From positions 8,612,861 through 8,676,860 of the forward strand of contig NC_091097.1 in NCBI RefSeq assembly GCF_024713975.1: a stretch of DNA of 64,000 bases, read 5' to 3'. Made by a program: the position numbers and the translations under genes. The notes under the pieces are model-generated. The model did no database searches. It was not told the DNA's origin and saw nothing but the letters and a program-made list of their open reading frames with translations. The DNA is from Paralichthys olivaceus (Eukaryota > Chordata > Actinopteri > Pleuronectiformes > Paralichthyidae). Below, one piece after another: positions 1-20,083 of the stretch (position 1 is the stretch's first letter; each line of letters begins with the position of its first letter).

Positions 1-295
1 GCCCCTGTGCCAGAGTTGACAGTAACTAGTAACTCTCTGTTGTCGAAGACATGTTGCTGCCACCTTCGTCTCTGCCTGCGGATTAAACACCACTGAGTGC
101 AGGATGAGCCATCAAACTGTTGAAATCGTAAAAGAGTAAAGATTGGGATTGTATATTTTTATAACAATAAAAACAGAGACACAGGATTAAAACTATGAAC
201 ATTTACTTTTCATTTAATGGGGCCTTTAAGGTGCATTTTATTAATAGCAGCCAAAGGAACCAGTAATAAGTGACAGATTATGTTTGTTTTTTTAG

Positions 296-8566
<8,271 letters not shown>

Positions 8567-9215
8567 GATCTGACGCCTCTTCTTCTTCTACTTCAATTAC
8601 TATCTCTCATCTGAGAATCTGTGTGGTGTTAAACAGTGATTTTTGAGTGAAGCATTTTTCACAACTTTTCTGAGTGAGCCAAGATTATCTGTCAGACTGT
8701 CGCTTGTTTTGAACCTCTTGTCATTTTCAGAATCAGTAGCTAAGTCTTGAACACCTACCTATTCATTCCAGAGAAAAAAAAAAATAGCACTAGCTGTATC
8801 TGTCATGTGTCTCGTTTCAATTAAGTCATTTTGTTTTACCTGTGTTTTATTTAGTTTACTATTATTTATGCAAAATTCTTTATAAAACCTACATTTTTCC
8901 TATGTGGGAGTGTTGCAATACTGATTATTACAAGCAATGCTATGTGCAAATTTCTTGACTGATGATGCTGATAAAAGCTAGACAAGTCTTTTCCACATTG
9001 GTGTATGCTGATTGTCTCTTTCTCTTGGTATACAAGTACACCTATCAAATTGCATACTGACCTCGCACATCAAGCTATAAAGGTCTAAAGGGAAAACAAT
9101 GAAACATCTGGATGCCGGTTGATTCTTTCATATCTGCATCTCTTGCGTTGTGCTCTGACGTTATCGAAGCCCTTTGTGCTGAGTAATCTGAATAAAGTGG
9201 AATCTGTTGGTGGTT
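8567..9215 (+). other. atp6v0a1: 3' UTR and poly(A) signal of atp6v0a1
   Basis: AT-rich non-coding sequence directly after the TGA. A canonical AATAAA at 9191-9196 followed by a GT-rich stretch (tggtggttgttc) makes cleavage near 9210-9220 likely. A second AATAAA at 9412-9417 could serve a longer form. The end point is inferred, not shown by transcript data. Confidence 0.55.
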
Positions 9216-9459
9216 GTTCTCAAACATCCGAACACACTGAAATTACTGTCAAGTAATTTTTGTTCCTTCTCAATTTTACTAAAATGTCAAAGTTTGAAAT
9301 GTTTTCCTCAAATTTAAAAGGGAGTAAGAGCGACACACAGCAGTCAAGACCAAGTAGAATTCATTCAGCAGAAATGAATGAGCACCGGCATTCATTGTGC
9401 ATCTCTTTGTCAATAAAGTAGAAAGAGCTGGTTTAAGTTTTGGTGTTGGTTTGATTATT

Positions 9460-9605
9460 TTTTTCCCTCATGTACTAAAGCAAAATTATAGTCCAGTAAT
9501 AGTACAAAAATACACAAGTAAAATTCCTCTTATCTTTCTGAAATGTAAATACAGACGTTTTATCAGCAAAATGTACTTGCATCATCAAAAGTAGAAATAC
9601 TTATT
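9460..9605. repeat. Decayed hAT-type MITE fragment
   Basis: Contains the phrases agtacaaaaatacacaagta, aaaatgtacttgcatc and aaaagtagaaatactt, which match by eye the ACTT/AAGTA-rich body of a very common percomorph non-autonomous hAT element. The better preserved relative in this window is at 57132-57624. No ends or target duplication can be defined. Confidence 0.35.
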
Positions 9606-10899
9606 ACATATACAATAGCAGCTTAATTGCTGTTTATGAATGTTTCATATGTATTTGGGCTTTGAAAACTATTTTCTTAAAACGTGCAACAACAAAAAAC
9701 ACAGCAGGAACTATAATTTCCTTTCTTTTGAATTGAAACCGATTTATTACAGAAGCTGCATTAGAATAAAAGCAGATTGAATGCTTAATTAACAACAGAG
9801 GTAACTTAAGCAGTTTTTGATACGTACAGCATGTAGAGTCTTTCTCTAAAATAATGTGTAACTTTAGGAGATGAAGTAAAAGCTATTGTCGAATTAACAA
9901 GAACCTTGTACACTTTAGAGGCAGCAGTGAAAACAATTATTGTGAGCTAAAATTCACAAGCACTAAAATAGTTTATATATATTACATATAAATTCACATT
10001 AAATAAACACATCACTAACATGATCCAATATAATGAGTGGTGAGGACCATGTGTCTCACAGTGTTATTGCTCCTCTTGGTGGCGCTGTTGAATAGGCTGA
10101 ACTTTATATGTGACAGCTCCATGAGAAATGACAGAAATGAGAGTTCCCCCTCTTGTATGTCACCAGTTGTAATAAAAGCACTTACAGTGTTTCAGTCCTC
10201 GACAGATGGAGTATTTTGATTACCTGCTCTACTGCTGGCATTTGTGCCTGAAATTGGATATTGGAGATTTATTTGGCGACCCATGAGGAAATAACCCATA
10301 AGAACACCGACTACACTGGAAATAGATGGACAGCTATGTATTATCTACATAATGGTCCTTTTCTTTAGCGTGGCTGTAATTGCCTGGGTTCCCTCAGTCT
10401 TACAGTCGCCAGGACGTTGAGTTACAATGCCCCAACAGAAGTGTCAATTTGTCTCTCCACCTATTTTAAAAGGGTTTGGTTGACTTTTCTCAGGGCTTGT
10501 TAAAGGCAGCAGGAAACAATCAGCTTCACACAATATTACTTTTTTATGATTCAGCAGTGATGGAAGAATTACTCAAGGGAATAGCACAGTGTAAACACAG
10601 TTTATTCTAAGGGTTATTCTTTCAAACGTGTTGGCCTGGAAAGAACCAAAACTAAAAGTATTCAATATGCAGGATGTTGTGTTTCATAATAATCTAAATT
10701 ATATTATTCGATTATTATGTATCTAATTAATGAAGCTGGTAAAGGTGGGGCTAATTCAATTTTAATTACTTTTACACAAAATTAATTTTAATAGCTTGTG
10801 AAATCTCTCCCCAGGGATTTCAAAAGTCTAATAAAGTCCTTATTGTTCTTTTACTGGTCAGCTGAAGGAATGGCTTATTGATAATCAGAGTGTGCACAT

Positions 10900-11130
10900 T
10901 AGACTACTGACTGCCTGGAGACTTTTGCTGCTTGACTGCAGTTTGTCTTTGTTGGTTTTAACTTGCTTTGCTTTGTCTTATATGCTGTGTTGTTCCTTAT
11001 TGTTATGCATCGTATCTGAATCTGTATATATTGCTTGCATGTGTTGACTATAAGTCTCATATACAGTCATCCTGATGTTGATTAATGAGCATTGTCCCTG
11101 TCAAATAAACCAATTAAATGAAATTGAATT
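10900..11130 (+). repeat. Possible LINE 3' end fragment
   Basis: The stretch ends with gagcattgtccctgtcaaat then AAACCAATTAAATGAAAT, the type of simple 3' tail seen on fish non-LTR retrotransposons. No ORF remains and the family is not assigned. Confidence 0.25.
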
Positions 11131-11451
11131 ATAGACCACAATTTGTTTGGTGATTATGTTTTGTAGAACAACCTGAAATTGCAAGGGAACTAGTAAAGGT
11201 TTTTCGATAGTAGTGGAGTAGTAGTAGATTTCTCAAACTATACTTGAGTGGAAGGAGGGGTAACAGGAAGTCCACCAAACCAGGAAAAGGGGTGGAGACT
11301 ATAAAAGGGGGTGGGACCCTCACCTGGCCTTTCTTCCTGCACGGAGACACACATGAGGTCAGCTTTGGTTTGGTGTTTTATTCGGTGTTGTGTTTAAAAT
11401 CATGACTTAAAGTGAAACTGTAGAACAAAAGATATGTTAAATTTAAATGTG

Positions 11452-11820
11452 TTAATGGTCCAGTGTGTAAGATTTAGGTGAAAGGGAACTATTTGCAGAC
11501 ATTTAATGTAGAATAATCCCCATGATGTTTTCACTAGTTCGTTTCATCTAAATTGTATGAATTGTAGTTTTCTTTATGCCAGAAAAGGTCCTTTATATTT
11601 AAATGCTTTATATTTACATCGAGAAGGTCCTCTCTATGGAGGCCGCCATGTTTTTTTACATTAGTCCAGACTGGACAAACAAAGCACCTTTTGAGTTTTG
11701 TGACAATTAAAGGCCACGACAGTTTCTTTTTCATGTTTGGAAGGATAGGATGAGGGGTGTTCAGCTGCAACATGCAATTTCAACACTGATATCACTAAAT
11801 TCTACACACTGTAACTTTAA
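11452..11820 (+). mobile_element. TTAA-flanked MITE, solo copy
   Basis: Begins TTAATGGTCCAGTGTGTAAG and ends TCTACACACTGTAACTTTAA, giving inverted termini (TTAAAGGTYCAGTGTG type). The internal sequence (tcctctctatggaggccgcc, gttcagctgcaacatg) matches the copies at 19162 and 22301 in the coiled-coil array. Non-coding. TTAA at both ends suggests a piggyBac-like target, although the terminal bases are not the canonical C-run. Confidence 0.7.
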
Positions 11821-12504
11821 GTGTGCACATGTTTGGTGAGGGATTAATGCTTGAAGTAGTTGTTTAGGCCTGTCAGCCTTAACAAGGTGCTTAAACATAA
11901 TGGAAATGCTTTTAAACAGATTTTTTCGAATATGTGTGGATTTAAATGCTGGGATGGACATGGATGTATAAATGGTGTTGATTATTTTACCTATGATGAC
12001 CTATATTTTTTTTCTATGAACAAATGTGATAATCCTGTGAGGCCTGATCGTATTCATTACAATGATGCCTTGTCCTCTGGTAATTTTAATACTTGCCATA
12101 AATGCATTTAAGCAGTTTCACCTGCAAATTAAACCTGTCAATCCCTTTTTAATTTATGGCTGTTTTATCAATATACTTTTCAAACAAAGACACAATAGGA
12201 AGAACCGAACACAGTTTTTTTCCCCCCCGTCCATTTTATTAGAGTCTTATGTGCCATTTGCTAATCTGGGGCGGGGGGGGTATGCTTGTTTTCCTGTAGT
12301 GTTAAAGGTTACTGAGTGGTTCAGTTGCAGTTCTCCATGTCTGTTAAAGTGTGGTTGCCTAAGCTTTGAATTGTTTCACATTATGTACTGGTGGTTTATT
12401 CATAATTTGCAGACATATTTTGATACTGTTTTACCTGGCCATACTGCTTATTTTAGGTTTGTTCATTTAATAAATTGGGTTTTTGTGTTATTTGTAGAAT
12501 TTGT

Positions 12505-12710
12505 CTTCATCCCTATTTTGCTGTGACCTGCATTTAACCCCCAATTAAATGAAATAATTTTGGCACAGCAATGTGTGGTTCTGGTTTATTCCTTTATCAC
12601 CTGGACTCACTCTTAAGTAGAGTAAATGTTTGATTGTCGCAGGATTATGACAATCAACAATGTTTGCTGGTGGAAAATCCCACAGTGAATTTTAAATGTT
12701 TAATTTACAC
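12505..12710 (+). repeat. Interspersed repeat of about 205 bp, copy 1
   Basis: Runs from CTTCATCCCTATTTTGCTG to TTTAAATGTTTAATTTACAC and is closely matched by 15294-15518 in the same orientation, with small indels. Sequence on both sides of the two copies is unrelated, so this is a dispersed element rather than a segmental duplication. Family unknown. Confidence 0.65.
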
Positions 12711-15293
12711 GTTGTAAAGAATGATTGTACATATTGCTTGATTGGTTGTACACTATTTTTCATGATGCATTATGGGAAACAATGAGTGCATTATGTAGGA
12801 TATGAAAAAAGCTCACTAAACATTTGGACATACAAACTACAGAACTACAAAATGGCAAACTCACCATATAGTGATTAGTGAATGATTTTGGACACAGCCA
12901 AAATTTAAAGTTTTCTCCTGGTAACACCATGGGGGGAGGCTGACTGTAAAACCCTTCAGCTGCTCACCATGAGGAGCATCATGTTCACTGTATATTTTTT
13001 AAAAGGGGGGTCTGCTATTAGCCACAACAGCCCTGAGTAATAATACAGCTATTTATTTATCATTTTTTTCTTTTCTTAAGAAGCTCATTTAATTTGATAT
13101 TTCCCAGTGTGTCAAGTATGAACCTGGGTGAGGGTAAGCTTGTGTGAAAGCTCCAGAAATCCTGTTGTTTACACATGTAGGGACTTATTACGCTGCAGTT
13201 CAAAGCACCAAACCCCAATGAGATCGAGTTTATTATTTTGCTCCTTTATCTAACGCAAATATTAAATGCACTTTAGTTTGGCACAAAATGGCCCAGAGGA
13301 ATGTTGTGTTTCTTGTAAGGTTACACTTTTTCTTTGGGATAACAGAGATGCTTTTGCAGCTGTCCCAGGGCGGCAGGCGTTGCTGTCTTCTTGTTTCAGG
13401 CTCAGAAAACAGGGTTGTATAAACTGAAACTGCTGCTCCGGTGGCAACTTCAAATCTTTCTTCATGTACTTGGTTTGTCGAAGACAATTTCTCACTTGGT
13501 TTGGAATGGTTTCTAGAATTTTGAGTCATTATCGCTCACAATGTCATGTTCTTGCTAATTTTTCTGAAAATGTGTTTGCTTATTTGATTCTATAAAACCA
13601 TGATGAATGAGAGCTGAGACTTGTGATTGGTTGAGCATGTGTATAGGTGGGACCTCAGTGTCATGGCTTCACTTCAGAGTAACAGACTCTGACTTCAAAT
13701 GATGTCTGAAGAACAAGATGGCATCACAATATCTGAGATATTTTGGCTTTATTTTTGCACAGTGGGAGCAAATGATGATGCATCGTCTATCTTTATATGC
13801 AGTCTGTCTATGCACTAAACATGGAGTTCAGTTCTGGAAGATACCAATCAAAGTAGCCTATTGAACAAATTTGAATTTTGACCCCAATGATGGGGCTTCA
13901 GGGGAATCTGGCCAATGGTATTTTCAGATATGAAATAAAACTTCCCAACTTGTTTTTTGTTGTTTTTTTTAGGGGTAAAAAAAAGGGAGTGAGTCAGTGT
14001 ACTTGCTGGTCTTGATCCCTCTCGACATCCACCTGCAAGGCAGCACAAATAAACCCTGTCAGAAGACTGCCACAAGCTGTCACATCAGGAGTTATCGTGG
14101 CTGACAGATGGAGAAGGTAAAATTGTTCATGCAGTCATGAGTGACAAGCCAATACATTCTTCTAATAGAAAGTTCAGGTGAAACTAGGATAGCGGAAGGC
14201 TTTCTTTACTCAAAAGGCTTGTACCTTTCCACACCATCAGGATTTTATTACCAGGTCTGCTGATAACATTGTTCCTCAAACAGTTTTCCCTCAACCTGTC
14301 TGACCCCTACCTATTGTTTCCAGGCTCTTTTTTCAGACACCGATTTGGCCGATTACATCAGGAAGCTTCAGACAATATGAAAATATGGCAGCAATGACTC
14401 TCACACGCACCCACATGCACACATCTTCATAACTCTGGATGAACGTTACATAACACAAACGGCCAGGGAAAGGAGGAACAGAAGGAGAGAGAAAAAAACA
14501 AGTGACAATCACTTAAAACGATGTGACAGTTGACTTTTTTATTAATTAATTCTTCCTGGCTCCAGGAAACTTTCCTAGAGGCAGAATGTTCCACACAAAA
14601 GTCTCCAAGTTCCAGAGAAATACATTTCCTTCTGTCATCAGTCAAGATTAAGTCACACATGCAGAACTGCTGAAAGATTAACAAATGGCAGCTCTCTCTG
14701 TCAACACTTTAGAGACAGGAGGTGCCAGACAAATAATCTTTTCTAAATACAACCTCTCCAGTAAAACAAGTGCTTGAATTCACTGAAATATCTCATGTGT
14801 TTGATGATTTGCTATAAAAATTTGAGAAACAAATTTGTGGTCCCCTGAGGATGAATCCTGCAGACTTTGGTGTTTTCCTGACTTTTCCTCCAGGACCACT
14901 GTGAGGCTGTCTTGACAATTATGAGTTGGACTGCTACTATGATTTGGAGCAGACACTCTGACTTTTCTTGAGCACCAAATAAAAGTTTTATTCATAAGGA
15001 AAAAACGTGTTCAGTGTGTGAACTGTCCACAGCTGAGTAGGTACTATGATGCACCAGCGTGATATGCTAGTTTGCTGTTCTCTCATTTAATATAACGTCG
15101 TTACATAAAACCTTGTCTCAGCACCCTCAGCTTTGACTCATCATCCTCGGTTGTATTTGTTCACAGCTGATTATCAAATATTTGAATGCTAACAAGCTAA
15201 ACAAGGCTAAAGGTAGCTATGGACTCTTTCCCTTGTTGTTGTAGTGAATCCTAAACTTTTTGTCAAAATAGGGGAATTGTCTGCCACAGTTAC

Positions 15294-15518
15294 CTTCATC
15301 CCTATTTTGCTGTGACCTGCATTTAACCCCCTATTGCTTTAATTTATTGTAAATAAAATAATTTTGGCACAGCAATGTGTGGTTCCGGTTTATTCCTTTA
15401 TCACCTGGGCTCACTCTTAAGTACAGAGTAAATGTTTGTTATTGTCGCAGGATTATAACAATCAACAATGTTTGCTGGTGGAAAATCCCACAGTGAATTT
15501 TAAATGTTTAATTTACAC
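15294..15518 (+). repeat. Interspersed repeat of about 205 bp, copy 2
   Basis: Second copy of the 12505-12710 repeat. It carries about 20 extra bases (tattgctttaatttattgta) after CATTTAACCCCC and has otherwise few differences. Confidence 0.65.
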
Positions 15519-15768
15519 TTAGTATTTTAACTAAAAACATGTTGAATTATTATCGTTATCTTTATTTCCCATCTCTCCTAAGCAAACTGATTGGGTTTTA
15601 AGAAAAGTGCATCATGCTGCAGTAAATCAGAATGTGTCAACATGTTGATGTTGAAAGAGGAGTTGTAGAGATTATGACATTTCATAAACATATTACATCA
15701 ATGTGGAGAAAAAGAGGGAGGTAATAATGAAGGAAAAAATAAATTAGACTTATCTTATCCCTGCAATT

Positions 15769-15770
15769 GA

Positions 15771-15801
<31 letters not shown>

Positions 15802-15811
15802 TGTGTGTGTG
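15769..15811. repeat. GCGT/GT alternating microsatellite
   Basis: About eight GCGT units pass into GT dinucleotides, a 40-base almost perfectly alternating purine-pyrimidine tract. It produces spurious His-Thr-Arg ORFs on the minus strand. Confidence 0.9.
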
Positions 15812-16902
15812 TAACCCTCTAATCCAGTACCATAGTAAACAAGGAGAGGGCTGTGGGTTGAAAATCCAGCGCTCGAAAAGATCCAGACCACCACAATCTG
15901 TTCCCTGCCGGTCCGAAAACCTGGACCTCCTCCCGAGCTTGAAGCGAGTCAGCGGACAGAGTTCACTGTGGGTACTCTGGCAAGTGTGTGTGTGGGTGTG
16001 TGTATAAACTACAGTGTAAGTACATGTGAGTGGGTATTCGTGTGCACCGCGTCCTGCAAATCCAAACAACAGAGCTGGCAGTGTTTTTGTTTCTTTCCAT
16101 GAGCTTACCCACAGTGAAATTGAAACTTTTAAGGATTAACTTAGCCGTGTCCCTTGTTTTGGTTGGATTTTTTACATAGCTTTTGAGTTGAAAAGTTCTC
16201 CCTGGGCTCAGTGTGCCTATTGTGTGGCTCTTTGAGCTCCAGTTGTGCCCCCACGTCGAGGGAGGATATGGTCGCCACAGACAGAGGAAAACAGGCAGCA
16301 GCATTAGGTCGTGCTATCCTTTGTTGAGAATGCTTATGTTGTTCTTCAACTGTTTCCAGGCACAGAATAAATAGCTCGGCTTGACCAAAGGCATTTTCCT
16401 TTCTCGCTGAATGCACCACCATGAGAAACATATTACCTGTGGTTACGAGTGTTCTGCCTCTTCTGGAAATTCTCCCTTGCTTTTTGTTTGCAAGGATTTC
16501 TGGGAAAAAAATGTTTTTCCATTGCTCTCCCTGTCAACTTAGTAAGCATGAGTGTAGAAGATTTCAGCCAGACAATGGTAACAGTGAGGATATTTGTGCA
16601 TTTTCCTCCTTGTAATATTCACTTGAAAGAAAATATGTACTAGTCTAATGGACCAAGGTTTTTAACACTACTGCAATTCCTCTATGTGCCATGTGCTCAA
16701 TTCCCTCATTCACATCCCACATAACATATTTCAAACAAACTAATCCTAATGTGATTTAAACTCATGTAAACCTGAAATACACTCAGCCAGCAACATGTTT
16801 CTTACATTTACTAATATGTAGAGCAACATGCAGGACACAATAAAAACCTGCACCACATATCTCTCACCCTCAACATTCACCATCTTGGTAGCGTAGAGCA
16901 AG

Positions 16903-17680
16903 TTATAATAATAATAACTGAATTTTATAGCACTTATCTAAACAAAGTTACAAAGTGCTTCACAGGAAAAATAATCAAATCCATGACTAGAAGAGTTTAA
17001 CCATCACATTTGAGCTCTTTAAAACTGGTGGTCGTAATAATAATAAAAAAAATTCAGTTGTACCTTGTTGTAATCAAGTATTTCAGCCTATTAATCACAA
17101 AAACATTGAGAGAGGCCAAAAGTAAATCTGACTGGCTACTGGCTTGTATGGCAGTGCTATGAAAGCCATGTGGCCCCCTCGATAGATAAGACATCATTAT
17201 TATTTGTTTTTAAACTAAATTGAACTAAATACCTACTGTCATAGGAAGCAGAGTCAGAATCTGTCATATTAAACCCATAGACTGTATATAAAGAGATTAA
17301 ACCCAACAGATCCCACAATGAGCAAGCTCTTTGACGACTGTGGAGAGAGAAAAACTTCCTCTTTAGCTGGGAGAAACCTCTGGCAGAACCAGACTCAGTG
17401 TGGGTAATCTGCCTCGACCGGTTGGGGTGAGTGGAGAAAAATGGGGAAAGAGGAGGTGGGTGGCAATTAGGGAGTACAATAGAGAGAGAGATGGGGTGGT
17501 GGGGTCAGGGGAAGGGAGAGGGACTTCAAGAACATCATACGTGAACTCTGTAAGTGTCATTATTGTGGTGCAAGTAATTAAAGGTCGCATGTTAGAAATG
17601 CTTTCCTATAAAAATAAGTTTTGAGCAGTGATTTAAAGATCGGTATTGAGTTTGCAAGCCTAATCTCATCCGGCAGCATT
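16903..17680. repeat. Fish interspersed repeat (retroelement-like)
   Basis: Recognisable phrases of a widespread fish repeat: tttatagcacttatctaaac with caaagtgcttcacaggaaaa, gggagaaacctctggcagaa followed by ccagactcag, and ctgcctcgaccggttggggt, ending in tctcatccggcag. It borders the coiled-coil unit 0 ORF directly; that ORF takes its last codons and stop from this repeat. The short related piece tttattcataaagcaccttt also occurs at about 21890 and 24865 inside units 1 and 2. Confidence 0.5.
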
Positions 17681-18004
17681 CTCTGCAGCCTGCTCTTTCA
17701 GTGCAGTGATTTCTGCAGCCGGAGCAGTGATTTCTGCTGCCTCCTTCCTCACAGCTGTGTTTTGTTCAGTCAGAGCTGCATTATTATCATCCACCTTCCT
17801 TCTCAGAATACTGTACACTGCAGCTCTCTCTTCAAACTTTGCAGCCTTCTTTTGCAGAGCAGTGTTTTCTGCAGCCAGAGCAGCATTTTCTGCAGCTTGC
17901 TCTTTCAGTGCAGTGTTTTCTGCAGCCAGAGCAGTGTTTTCTGCAGTCAGAGCAGTGTTTTCTGCAGTCAGCTCACTCAGCGACTGAAAGTCAAGAATAA
18001 ACAT
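17666..18004 (-). CDS. Coiled-coil repeat protein, unit 0 (short, diverged)
   Basis: Unrecognised family. A 112-codon ORF from ATG at 18004, with a start MFILDFQS equivalent to MYICVFQS in units 1 and 2. It has heptads AENTALTAENTALAAENTAL, one KEQ unit, then the module KFEERAAVYSILRRKVDDNN and AALTEQNTAVRKEAAE, a few more heptads, and a stop. The stop (TGA 17666-17668) lies in the adjoining interspersed repeat, so the coil is cut short compared with the 400-residue sisters. The upstream segment lacks both the ATG (ACG instead) and the GTAAGT donor present in units 1 and 2. It could be a short functional member or a pseudogene. The N-terminus is uncertain because an acceptor-like CAG lies within the first codons. 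Confidence 0.4.
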   Translation of the reverse strand: MFILDFQSLSELTAENTALTAENTALAAENTALKEQAAENAALAAENTALQKKAAKFEERAAVYSILRRKVDDNNAALTEQNTAVRKEAAEITAPAAEITALKEQAAENAAG

Positions 18005-18411
18005 GTAGCAGGTAAAAACACAGTCCCATCCTCAGTTCAGATATATTCAGACAGATTATTAATACATTTTAGTCATTTACACATGACTGCTTTTAAAGTC
18101 TGTAAAACTACTGTAAAGTAAGATGAAGAAATAAAAGATAATTGTGTCTTCATGAGGTATGAAAGTAAAGTTTAACCTGAAGTCTCTCCAGCTGAAAACA
18201 AAACTTTGTCTGTAGAGCAATTCTTCTTCGTGTTGGATAAACACAGGTGATCCAATGTAACAAAGTTGTTTTAAAGTATTTTGGCCGTGAAGCACTGGTC
18301 TACTGACAGTTGTCTGTGACGTTTTAAGGACGTTGTCAAAGAGAAGATTCTCACGCAGCTGTCATCTTCTAATGGTCGTAGAGTCTGATTCTGCTGAGAA
18401 ATGTTTCTCCT

Positions 18412-18421
18412 TTATATATAA
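18412..18421 (-). promoter_or_regulatory. TATA box and upstream CCAAT, coiled-coil unit 0
   Basis: On the minus strand TATATATAAAGG lies about 400 bases before the ORF, with AGCCAAT a short way further upstream (about 18427-18433). An AGATCAAAG-like motif (TCF/LEF type) occurs near 18450. The block is aligned with the same elements in units 1 and 2. Confidence 0.45.
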
Positions 18422-18934
18422 GTTAATTGGCTCTAACCTGTTCTGGCTTTGATCTGAACTGGACTGAAACAAGTGTTACGTGAGGGTTGGATGTGTGGTG
18501 GTTGGATCACTCTTTATTAGGAACAGCAGGATGACGACGGATAACTTTCTCAAGCAGCACTTTACTCGATTCCACACTTCTTAACATTTTTCACTTCCTG
18601 CTTCGCACTACTCACGTGACTGAACTAACCAATCAGAAGCTAGGTCTTCAATTAAGGTGAACTTGAGGGAATCAGAAAGGCAGATTCAACAGACTTAATC
18701 TTAAATGTCTAAAAGATGCACTTTTAAATATTTAAACATGTAAATAATAAATGTGTAACATAAATATGTAAATAGTTAACTAATGTAAATTAAACTTCTG
18801 AGCCTTACAGCTGTCAAATATAAATTAACTTCACTTCTTAACCTTACATTATTATAACATAAATTGTTGCTGCTATCGTTAATAACATATTTGCATCTAC
18901 TATTCTCTTTCTCTCTCTCGTCTTTTCCATCCAG

Positions 18935-18959
18935 CCCCCCCCCCCCCCCCCCCCCCCCC
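18935..18959. repeat. Poly-C tract of 25 bases
   Basis: Uninterrupted C25 (G25 on the strand of the array genes) at the boundary between units 0 and 1. The same position has C7 at 22092-22098 and about C13 at 25066-25078, so tract length varies between units. Confidence 0.9.
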
Positions 18960-19161
18960 ATTTTTTCTCCAGTCACCGACTGGTCAAGGCAGATGTCGTC
19001 CACGTTGAGTTTGGTTCTTTCTTCCAGTTCATGAGGAGTGTTTTTTATTTCATTTCAGTTGTCAGAGCTGTTCATTTTGGGAATTGTTGAGCTAATGTAT
19101 ATTATAATTTAAAAATTTGATTCAATGTTTTTATACATTTTATTTATTATTGTAATTATTG

Positions 19162-19551
19162 TTAAAGGTCCAGTGTGTAAGATTTAGGTAAAAGGGATCT
19201 ATTGGCAGAAATTCTATCTAGAATAATCCTCTTGATGTTTGGACTAGTTCATTTCATCTAAATTGTTTGAATTGTAGTTTTCTTTACCCCAAAAAATGCC
19301 CTTTATATTTAAATAAAGTAGATTTCAATACTTTATATTTACATCGGGGGGGTCCTCTCTACGGAGGCCACCATGTTTTTTACAGTCGTCCAAACTAGAC
19401 AATCTAAACAGCTTGTGAGTTTTTATTACAACTGAAGGCTACCACAGGTTATTTTTAATGTTCGGAAGGGGAGGGTGAGGTGAGGGGTGTTCAGCTGCAA
19501 CATGACACTTCACCACAAGATATCACAAAATTCTACACACTGAACCTTTAA
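19162..19551 (+). mobile_element. TTAA-flanked MITE in unit 1
   Basis: TTAAAGGTCCAGTGTGTAAG at the left and TTCTACACACTGAACCTTTAA at the right, about 390 bp, non-coding, with internal similarity to 11452-11820. Its left end is also the left end of a larger TTAA-to-TTAA block (19162-20059). Confidence 0.75.
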
Positions 19552-19990
19552 ATACACATTTAATGTTTTAATTGATTTTACTGTGTCATTTGTTTGTCTT
19601 TAGATTTAAATCAGTTTGGTCACGTCCTCTGACTCAGAAATCTCTTCTTCACCATAGTCTGTGCATCATTTATATGATTTCTCAAATGATTTTTTACTAG
19701 TTGACAGGGTGTTCAGTTTCCTGAAAGAACTTTGTAATAAAACAAAATTTCTCTTAGTCATGTTTCTGCTCTAATGTTTTTATTTTTATCAAGTGTTGGA
19801 TCATTTTTTCCACTTAAATAAAACATAAGAAGTTTAGACAGAAATATCTTATTCAATATGTCACAAACCATGACTTAAACTAAAAGAAGTATCTTCAGCT
19901 ATTAAAGATAAATTAGCATGAAGAGAAAAAGAACATTTTGCTGTGAGTAGAAACAGAGAAGGTATAGAAAGAGGTGAGTAATAGAAAGAG

Positions 19991-20059
19991 GTGAGTATTC
20001 AGCTGCAACATGATAATTTACCACTAGATATCACAAAATACTACACATTGGACCTTTAA
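19991..20059 (+). mobile_element. Partial MITE (right end only) in unit 1
   Basis: Only the last 69 bases of the MITE family are present (gtattcagctgcaacatg ... cacattggacctttaa). It lies immediately downstream of the stop codon of the unit 1 coiled-coil ORF. Confidence 0.65.
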
Positions 20060-20083
20060 AATCAAAATAATACAACTGCTTTT

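Larger units (their letters stand above)
8600..17640. other. Intergenic region between atp6v0a1 and coiled-coil array
   Basis: About 8.4 kb beyond the atp6v0a1 3' UTR without a supportable gene. It holds decayed repeats (hAT-like fragment near 9460-9605, LINE-like tail near 10900-11130, TTAA-MITE 11452-11820, a 205-bp repeat pair at 12505 and 15294, a fish interspersed repeat 16903-17680) and a GCGT/GT microsatellite at 15769. ORFs of 60-154 codons here have no recognisable domains and skewed composition. Confidence 0.6.

Noticed and set aside
12062-12526. 154-codon plus-strand ORF
   Set aside because: AT-rich, Phe/Leu/Ile-heavy translation with no domain; its end runs into the 12505 repeat and no splice or promoter context was seen.
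15755-16069. His-Thr-Arg-rich minus ORFs
   Set aside because: Translation of the GCGT/GT microsatellite.
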